Source: CAZIFG01 sp964539135 (GTDB taxonomy: Bacteria; Margulisbacteria; Marinamargulisbacteria; GCA-2716485; CAZIFG01). Taken from it: DNA of 64,000 nucleotides. The notes beneath the pieces were generated by a model. The model worked only from the letters and a program-made list of their open reading frames with translations, did not search any database and was not told where the DNA came from. Location of the stretch: NCBI GenBank assembly GCA_964539135.1, contig CAZIFG010000005.1:26071-90070 (forward strand), read 5' to 3'. Made by a program: the position numbers and the translations under genes. Positions 36,403 through 45,000 of this stretch are shown here, piece by piece (position 1 is the first letter of the stretch; every line of letters starts with the position of its first letter).

Positions 36403-37380
36403 ATGAATAATTTTGCCATTATTTTAGCTGCGGGAAAAGGCACGCGCATGAAGTCAGACAAACTAAAAGTCGCCCATAAAATAGCCGGTAAACCCATTGT
36501 GAGTTATGTTGTAGATGCTGCCTTTGCAGCGGGCGTTAAAAAGGCATTTGTCGTGGTAGGCCATCAAGCAGAGCTCTTAAAAGAGACTTTAGATCACAGT
36601 GAATTGCAATTTGTCACACAAAAAGAGCAGTTAGGGACAGGCCATGCTGTCATGCAGGTGGCTCTAGAGTGGCAACCTGAAGAAGGTGACACTGTGGTTG
36701 TTCTGGCAGGAGATTGTCCGCTCATTAAGCCTCAAACCTTAAGAGATTTAGTGGCCATGCATCATGAGTCCAATGCCATTGCAACGGTATTAACAACGAA
36801 TATGGAAGATCCCGCAGGGTATGGCCGTATTATTCGAGGGGGAATGGGGACTTTAATGGAAATTGTAGAGGCAAAAGATTGCACACCAGATCAGCTAAAG
36901 ATTAAAGAAATCAATACAGGGACCTATGTATTTGATGCTCAGGCGCTGTTTAATCGCTTGAGTCAAATTCGAACCGATAACAGTCAGCAAGAGTATTATT
37001 TAACAGATATGATTCACATTTTAAAAGAAGAAGGCCTTGTAGTTTCTGCCTATTGTTTAGCGGATAGTACGCAGGCAATTGGAGTCAACACCCGTCAGGA
37101 TATTGCAAGTACGCACGAAGCCCTATATCAAGAAAAAAATAGGGCCTTGATGCAAGAAGGGGTGACCATTATTGACCCTAAAACAACCAAAATAGACTCA
37201 ATTGTAGAGGTAGGGGTAGATACGATTATTTATCCGTTTACCTGTATTTATGGGGCATCCAAAATTGGGAGTCAATGTGAAATCGGAAGTTTTTCATATT
37301 TGGAAGACATTACCCTTCAGGATAAGGAAAAAATCGCACCAGGTACGCAGTATTACCCAGGAAGTGTAAAAAACGTTTAA
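36403..37380 (+). CDS. glmU: GlmU-type N-acetylglucosamine-1-phosphate uridyltransferase, C-terminally truncated
   Basis: A 325-aa enzyme that makes UDP-GlcNAc for peptidoglycan and LPS. The N-terminal Rossmann domain (about 1-230) has the signature LAAGKGTRMKSDKLKV with the catalytic Arg, and the later AGDCPLI, GYGRI and EINTGTYVFD motifs. The C-terminal beta-helix stops after only a few hexapeptide turns (about 250-325), whereas full GlmU is about 450-460 aa and carries acetyltransferase activity there. The frame ends in a normal stop, with no sign of a frameshift. GGAG 5 nt before ATG 36403 fixes the start, and TATAAT is at 36363-36368. The glucosamine-1-phosphate acetylation step must be done by another protein. 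Confidence 0.88.
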   Translation: MNNFAIILAAGKGTRMKSDKLKVAHKIAGKPIVSYVVDAAFAAGVKKAFVVVGHQAELLKETLDHSELQFVTQKEQLGTGHAVMQVALEWQPEEGDTVVVLAGDCPLIKPQTLRDLVAMHHESNAIATVLTTNMEDPAGYGRIIRGGMGTLMEIVEAKDCTPDQLKIKEINTGTYVFDAQALFNRLSQIRTDNSQQEYYLTDMIHILKEEGLVVSAYCLADSTQAIGVNTRQDIASTHEALYQEKNRALMQEGVTIIDPKTTKIDSIVEVGVDTIIYPFTCIYGASKIGSQCEIGSFSYLEDITLQDKEKIAPGTQYYPGSVKNV

Positions 37381-37432
37381 AATGGGACTAAAACGGGTAA
37401 AAAGACCATAAAACACAGCATTTTGGAGTTTT

Positions 37433-38038
37433 ATGATGAGAAGGGTCGTGCCCGATTTGAAGCAAATTATAGTATCCTTAGGGATACTGATGGTGCTGCC
37501 ATGGCAGCTGCAAAAGCATCTATTTGCGGTGGAAGAACCAAGTGAAGCAGTGGTTGAAATTCCAACATCTGCAGGGGGATTCAGTGCCGAGTATTTTGGG
37601 TTTGACGGAGCGAGTCCCACATCCAATACGGTAGAAATAGAGGAGTTATTTATCAGTAAAATGATTGCAAGTTTAGGCGCAGAATTTAGAACTGTAGAGA
37701 GTGAGGCAGGTGCCATTACTGCTCAACTGAAACTAATAGGCAAACCCCTGAATTACCCAAATCCCTTTACAATAGATCAGGGAACGGAAATTGGGATGAT
37801 GCTTGAAAGTAAATCCGATTTTGAGATTTACATTTTTAATATGCTGGGGCATAAAGTAGCTCAGAAAGTAGTGAAAGGAGAAACCTTAGTCGGAGAGCTC
37901 AAGCCTGAAGGAATATATTGTAAAGTGAAAATAGAAAAGTCAGATATTCCAGGGTATGTTTCACCTGGGGGGTATTTTTATTTAATTGTGAAAGATAAAA
38001 CAATCATGGCAAAAGGAAAGATGGCGATTCTGCCATAA
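37433..38038 (+). CDS. Exported protein with C-terminal FlgD-Ig-like domain
   Basis: A 201-aa protein. The N-terminus has a basic and hydrophobic segment (IIVSLGILMVLPWQLQKHLFA) that may be a signal peptide. Residues 108-201 match the FlgD-type Ig fold that also serves as the C-terminal tail of many T9SS-like surface proteins: YPNPF, then FEIYIFNMLGHKVAQ, GGYFYLIV and KMAILP. Alone, this domain could be a sorting signal or a small structural subunit. GGAG lies just before ATG 37433. It is followed after 13 bp by the PorV-like barrel gene and then the giant adhesin gene, suggesting a surface-display set. Confidence 0.75.
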   Translation: MMRRVVPDLKQIIVSLGILMVLPWQLQKHLFAVEEPSEAVVEIPTSAGGFSAEYFGFDGASPTSNTVEIEELFISKMIASLGAEFRTVESEAGAITAQLKLIGKPLNYPNPFTIDQGTEIGMMLESKSDFEIYIFNMLGHKVAQKVVKGETLVGELKPEGIYCKVKIEKSDIPGYVSPGGYFYLIVKDKTIMAKGKMAILP

Positions 38039-38051
38039 AAAGGAGATGAAA

Positions 38052-38969
38052 ATGAAAAAACTATTAATGGCAGCTATGATTACACTATGCGGAGCCTCGG
38101 GAATACAGGCAGGGAATTATACGCCTGCAATTATGATTACAGATGTAGGAACGTCTGCTGAGATGTATGGATTGGGAACCATACAGAGTTTTAGCAAATC
38201 GTCAGCAACGATATTTGAAAATCCTGCGGCGCTTTATAAAATAGATAAACTCAGCGTGTCTGTATTTACAACACGGATCATCAATGAAGTGGATTATAGA
38301 AATATTGCCTATGCGCACAAAACAAAGTATGGAACCTTCGGATTGGGCTACATGCAGGCGTTTTCGGGCGGATTCCCGATTACGGCAGAAAGTGGGGGTG
38401 TATTTGTAGAAACGGGGACCTTTGATGTGGACTTTGGCCTTGTAAAATTAGCCTACCAAAATAAATTGAAACGTCAAAAAATCAATTATGGGGTAGGACT
38501 AAACTATTACACCAATAAAATTGCATATGCGAGTGGAAGAGGGTCCAATATAGATGTGGGTGCCATGAAAACATGGAGAAATTTTGAAGGATCTTTAGCC
38601 TTAAAAAATATCATTTTATCCTCAAGTACAAATTGGAGTAATGGCGGAAAAGAATCCCATCCCTTTCAAATTGTTCTAGGGGGTAAATATCACAGAGGCT
38701 ATTTTGATTTTATGGCTCAATTACATCAACATGAGAGTTATGGGCGTACGTTAAAATCTGCGGGGATACAGTACTCTCCTGGATTTTTAAAATTTGTGCA
38801 AGCACGTGTAGGGTATAGAGAGTTTGTAGAGCTTAATACAACGGTAAGTTCCATTACAGCAGGTCTTGGATTGCAGTTCAAAGGCGTTGGATTTGATTAT
38901 GCCTTTGAAAAAAGTACCCATCCTTTAGTCGATAATCACAATTATTTTTCAGTAAAACTGAATTTCTAG
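38052..38969 (+). CDS. PorV/UPF0164-like outer-membrane beta-barrel protein
   Basis: A 305-aa exported protein with a clear signal peptide (MKKLLMAAMITLCGASGIQA). After it comes GTSAEMYGLGTIQSF...SATIFENPAAL, typical of the PorV/PorQ group of outer-membrane proteins (G-x-x-A-x-x...NPA). The remainder is alternating strands (GTFGLGYMQAF, KINYGVGLNYYTN) and the last residues (YFSVKLNF) end in Phe, the BAM recognition signal. In Bacteroidota PorV shuttles T9SS cargo, but no other T9SS gene is visible here. AGGAG touches ATG 38046, so ATG 38052 is preferred. It lies between the FlgD-Ig protein and the giant adhesin. Confidence 0.78.
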   Translation: MKKLLMAAMITLCGASGIQAGNYTPAIMITDVGTSAEMYGLGTIQSFSKSSATIFENPAALYKIDKLSVSVFTTRIINEVDYRNIAYAHKTKYGTFGLGYMQAFSGGFPITAESGGVFVETGTFDVDFGLVKLAYQNKLKRQKINYGVGLNYYTNKIAYASGRGSNIDVGAMKTWRNFEGSLALKNIILSSSTNWSNGGKESHPFQIVLGGKYHRGYFDFMAQLHQHESYGRTLKSAGIQYSPGFLKFVQARVGYREFVELNTTVSSITAGLGLQFKGVGFDYAFEKSTHPLVDNHNYFSVKLNF

Positions 38970-38992
38970 ACCTATAAATATAAAAAAATAAA

Positions 38993-39011
38993 TTGATTTT
39001 TTTAAAATCAA
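38993..39011 (+). terminator. AT-only hairpin downstream of the barrel gene
   Basis: TTGATTTT, TTT loop, AAAATCAA: a perfect 8-bp stem. It is weak thermally and lacks a following T-run on the plus strand. A second hairpin (CCCCT 39032-39036 with AGGGG 39043-39047) follows in the leader of the adhesin gene. Either could terminate transcription or shape the adhesin mRNA. Confidence 0.4.
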
Positions 39012-39078
39012 CTCTATGATGTAAACATGCGCCCCTTGTATGAGGGGATAAGCCTATAGCATCTTAAAAGAGAGTTGA

Positions 39079-42000
39079 ATGAGTAAAAAAGAAGAAAAAT
39101 TTGCCGGTTTATTTATAGGACTCATTTTGGCATTTTTGTTGGTCTCAATGCCGGGGCTGATTGCGGATAGCGGCGGCTTTTATGGCAGAGGGCGTGCAAC
39201 TGTAGATTTGCCTGCTGCTGGCAGTGTTTATCCTAAAACAACAACGTCTGTAAACCTAACCATAGGTCACAATGCAACGCCTACCTTTAATGGCTATTTG
39301 GCTTGGACCTTAAATCAGCCCTTTGAGTCAGGGGCCAGAACAACTCTAAATGCAGGGAGTGCGCCTGCAAGCATAAGCTTAACAGGGCTAACAAATAATG
39401 CCATTCATAGAATTTATTTGGGGTGGGTGAGTTCAGATGCGTCCTCGCTTTTAGATGCGGATATCACCAGTAGCAATTTTGTCATTGAAGGCGATGCCGA
39501 TGTATCAACGATGAAGATATATACATCGGGTTATGATACAGCTGGCCACACAGAAGTAGGTAAATCTATTTATATAGGATCAACAAGCAACGCAAGTGTG
39601 GTATGGAATACCGCCAACTATTTAGGCCCAACGTTATTTTTAGGCGGTAAAAAGAATTTAAACAGTACCCTTACGATTAACTCGGGAGTTGTCGGCATTG
39701 CAGGGGATACGTGGCTTGGAAAAGAGTCCAATTCAACAGGATCTATGACCATTCTAGGTGGGAGTATCACGCTGGCAACTCTAAATAGAGGCTTAGGAAT
39801 TGGGACTTTATTAATCAATGGGGGCGCAACAGAGATAGGCATCATCAACCCCTTAAGTAGCTTAGTGATGAGTAGTGGAAGCTTAACTGTATCCACAATC
39901 AACACGCATTTCCAAATTTTAGGGGGAAGTGTATCCCCAAGCCTGAATACAAGCCAGATCTGGATAACAGGAAATTATACGCAAGGCGCAGGCGCAACGC
40001 TTTCGATTCAACTGACACCCATATCCGGAAGTGTTTTAGCTCAAAGTCTATCTGTGTTGAGCAATATGAATCTTGCGGGGGGATTAAGTGTTACGACTCG
40101 AAACACGTTAGTACCAACCCGCAGCGTGACATTAAATGTCCTATCTTGGGGAGGAACTGTAACAGGTTCTTTTGATCGCATACAACTTCCTAATTTTGGG
40201 AGTTCTGTCGTGTGGTCCACAGCGAATTTGTATACACAAGGGGTCTTAAATTTGAGTGTGGCAGAGGTCGATTCAGATGGAGATGGCCTTTTAGACAGCG
40301 AGGATGAGTATCCCTACGATGCCTCAAGAGGAAGCCACATTCATATCAACTACCCGCTCAATAATATGTTTATAGAAAATACGGCAACCAGTCTCAATGT
40401 AATTGTGACAGGGAGTATCCGGCCTGGATATCTTGGAAGTCTTGTGATTTCAACGGGTGACATTACAATTTCTTCTCAACGGGTGACCTTACCCCTACAA
40501 TCCAGGGTGACGCAATCTATTCTAATCACCGCAAACGCGGCCTATCGCCTTACAATAGGGGTGGTGAGTAGCAATGGATTTTTAGATCCATTGATTGCCA
40601 CACGGTCTATTTTATTTGGAGTAGGATATCAAACGCCCAGTACCGATATTTTGATTGAGGGCGCGGATTATGTCACACAATCCAGTTCTTTAGATACATC
40701 GCAAAGTATTTGGGTGGCGCATTTATCCCCCTTATCGTATACCATCCCATCATCATCGGTTGTCAGTATCAATACCTTGAACTTAGGCTATCGAAAATTC
40801 ATGCCAACAACGCTGAATATCCAAGGGACATTAAATGGGTATTTAATGTACAACGGATTTATAGGGACTTCTAAAGTCTTTCAAAGTGGAGGGAGTGTTG
40901 AGTTTTTTCAAATAGGATTAGGGGGTAATGAGGGGGAAGGTCATTATTATCTCAGCGGAGGAAGTCTAAAATTAAATGTACTCTATATTGAGGATACGGA
41001 TACCCGAAGTCAATTTAGAATGACAGGAGGGCTTTTAGATCTCGGGATATTGGGGATGCCCAGTCAAAACGCCTTCACTTTAGAAGGGGGAACGCTAAAT
41101 GTAAGAAGCGTAACCTTTATAAACGGCAGTTTAATTCAAGCCCCAACCGCAAGTATTCAGATCACACTCACCAATTATCCCAGCGCATTACGAGCCGAAT
41201 CCATGACACTCAATGGTCGATTGGTAATTATAACGGATAACAATACTGCCTTAAGTCTGAATAGTACCTTTCAGTTGTTTACGGTGAGTGGGAGTAAAGT
41301 GATCAGTTTCAATTCAATGCAGTTGCCCGCTGTGCCAACAGGGATGATGTGGACCACTCAAAATTTAGCGTCTTTAGGGCAATTGTCATTAGTGGCACTG
41401 GATACAGATGGCGATGGTGTTCCAGATGAAGACGACCCATTTCATTTAGATGCAACAAGATCTACAGCCAATATTTTATTAATTGATCCGGATTATTTTT
41501 TATTACCTTTGAGTCCAAATGTAACATTTATAACGCCTTATGTTTCAGCCAATGTGGCCCCAAGTTTTACCGGATATTTGGCTTGGTCCAGTGGTAATTT
41601 TTCAGTCACAGCCAATAGGGTAACTGAAAATGTATATAGACCCACCTCTAACTTAAGAGCAGGGTTTACGATGTATCACGTGCCCATTGCCCAAGGTCAG
41701 ACCATGACACTGACGATGGGGCTAGTGAATCAGTATGGCGCTTTAATGCCAGGCGTTGCAACATTCTCCCTGACAGCAAGTGTTGCACTCCTAGATACGG
41801 ATGGAGATGGCGTTCGAGATGAGGATGATCCGTATCCTTTAGATGCAACAAGATCTACAGCCAATATTGTGTTAATAGATCCAGACTATTTTCTGAGACC
41901 GTTTAATCCAAATGTAACATTCATATCACCTTATGTATCGGCCAATGTGGCCCCCAGTTTTAATGGATATTTAGCATGGTCCAGCGGTAATTTTTCCATA

Positions 42001-45000
42001 ACAGCCAATAGGGTCACAGAAAATATATATAGACCTACCTCTGACTTAAGAGCAGGATTTGTGATGTATCATGTACCGATTGAGGAAGGTCAGACCATGA
42101 CATTGACGATGGGATTGGTGAATACATATGGGGCCTTAATACCGAGCGTTGCTACAATTTCGCTGACCCAGAGTGTCGTCTCTCGACATGTGACGATTCT
42201 AGCGCCGACACAAAACTATGAACCGACGACATCCATCAGCAGTGTGACGGTCAGTGTAGAAAATGCCTTGCCGTATCAGTACCCTTGGAATATTGCCATT
42301 ACCACGCGAAACATCACAGACGTCAGTGGGTGGATTACCCAGTCTATTACATCTACATTAAACACCTGGGTATTACCTATTACCGATAATCATGTTTATG
42401 ACATCAGTGTGGTGATGGTTTCAGCCAATCAAATCGCACCGAGTATAGATGTCAAACAAGCCAGGATAGGGTCTTTTTTAACATTGAAAAGTAATGATTT
42501 ACAATGGATCATTGAGGGGCCTGGTACTGTAACCGCAACATCCTTAAGTCTGCCAACCTGGGCAGCACGTATTGGGAATTTGTATGATATCAATCATGTC
42601 ATTTCAAATGGAGTAACATGGAATCTAAACAGTGTATGGTTGGCGCCGCGAGAAGAAGTAACGGCAACGCTAAATATCAGTGGGGGAACAATCAATATAT
42701 CAGCAGATATAAAAGTAGGCGCTTTAGGGAAAGGGGTTGTGGTGCAATCTGGCGGCGATGTGTCCATCAATGCCATTGCCATTAACGAAAAAGGAATCTG
42801 GAATTTATCGGGGGGGCGCTTAAAAACAAATTACATGGATTTTTATGGAGGTGCCACGGGAACCTTTAATGCAACTGGGGGGACCTTGGAAGTTGGCACC
42901 CTATCTTTGTATGGAGGGAGTGGGTTTAATCTTGCTTCTGCGACCTTAGACATCAAGCGGACATCCTTTGTATTTGGAGACTTAACGGTACCTACAGCCA
43001 GCAAAATAATTTTGTATCTGACATCAGCAACACAAAATACGCAGCTACTGGCGTCGCGTGTAACCGTTAATGGAACCCTTCAAGTGTTGAAAAATGGGCC
43101 TTACAGTCTAAGTCAAGATACCAAATTTAACGTTTTTTTTGAAAACAATCGCAATATCTCGATTAAGCCCAGCCAATTACAACTCCCAACCCTAAATGAA
43201 GTATTAACCTGGAACATAGAGGAGTTAGAAACCTCTGGGAATTTGCAAATTATCAATATCAATGGAGATGGCGATCGAGATGGCGATGGCGTGATTGATA
43301 AAAATGATGCCTATCCTACTGATAATACACGCTCAACAGGAAACATCCGTATTTTATTTCCATTAACGCAAACATACTATATTCAGTCGGTAACCAACAA
43401 TGAAATTATGGTGGCCAATTCAGAGATGATTACTGTTAATGAATCCATTAGCAGTATCAATTTTATATTTAAAACAGTATTGCCAAGTGGGTATACAGGA
43501 AAACTGGCCATTTCAACGGGAGATATTACCGTTTCTGAAAATAGAATGATCTTAAATCTAGCAAGCAGTATCACGCAATCGATTTCCGTAAGTCGAAACT
43601 CTGTCTATAAAGTAACGGTAGCCGCAATCAGTGCCAATAATCAAGTAGATACCAGCATTGCAACACAGTCTATTATTTTTGGGATAGGCAGACCCCGCTA
43701 TCCAGAGGCCTTGGTAATCGAGGGTACAAGGGTTACGCAATCTGTATCGATAGTCACAACACGTGACATTGTCATTGGAAATTTAGAGGATATAGACTAT
43801 ACCCTGCCAGAAGGCGTGACGATAAATGGTTATGTGATAAGCACGGGGTGGTTAGCCAATTCAAGAAGTACTCTTAATATAGAAGGGGGTGTGAGCGGTG
43901 CGATTATGATAATGGGAGAGGGCGGATATTCCCATGCCAATCAGAGTAAGGGGCTGATTAATGCCTATTGGTTGGCTGTAGGAAAATATGGGTCGTACCG
44001 ATTTTTAGGTGGAAAAATAGCACTCAACACGTTGGAATTTCGAGACAGCATTCAACCAGAGCCCTTTAGAATGTTAGGGGGGCTTTTAGAAACCAGTCGA
44101 ATTTATATGCCAAGTACAAATACATTTGTGATAGAGTCCGGAACACTATCCGGACGTTGGCAGTATACATCCACACAAAGTGCGGTATATACCTTTATCG
44201 AAGGCAGTTTACTTCAAGAGCCCAGTGGAAATCTGGAACTCTTTTTATCTTCAGAATGGGAAGGTCATGGTATTTTACGGGCAGAATCCATTACGTTAAA
44301 TGGACATTTAAATATCCTAACAGCAAATACAGAAACGCTTCAAATGAATAAAACCTATCAGATTTTTAGTGTCAGTAAAAATATCAGCTTGAATTTAAGA
44401 TCTCTGACATTACCTACCATTCCAGCACAGTGGTATTGGGCGACTAGTAATTTGGGTATAGATGGAACGCTAACCTTAGTATCGGATGATGACGATTTGG
44501 ATGGTACACGGAATCAATGGGATGCTTACCCCACAGATTCCGCACGATCCACAGCCAATATTAGCTTACAAGATCCCAGTTTTTATTTGCAGCCACTGAA
44601 TCCTGGGATTTCATCGATTGTGATATATGCAATAGGAACAGTAGCGCCCAGTTTTAATGGATGGATTGCATGGGCGACACAAAATTTTAATGTAACAGCC
44701 AATAGAGTAACAGTAAATGCGTATATATCCACTGCAGACCTGAGGAGTTTATTTGGCTATTATGGAGTCCCCATTGCAGAAGGAACAACGATTAATATTA
44801 CCAATGGTTTAGTCGATCAGTTCGGGGCTTTATTGCCTGGAGTAGCGACATTTTCGTTAACGCAACATGTTCCCAGTCGGCATATTGATATTGTATTGCC
44901 CACCAACAATACAGACTATAAGGTCGAAAGGGCGACAATTACTGTAAATATTCAGAACCTGTTGCCTTACGACTATTTCCCCTTTGGAGAAATACCAACC

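Noticed and set aside
39023..39078. A known riboswitch in the leader of the adhesin gene
   Set aside because: Only two simple hairpins are visible and they do not match any riboswitch consensus I know.
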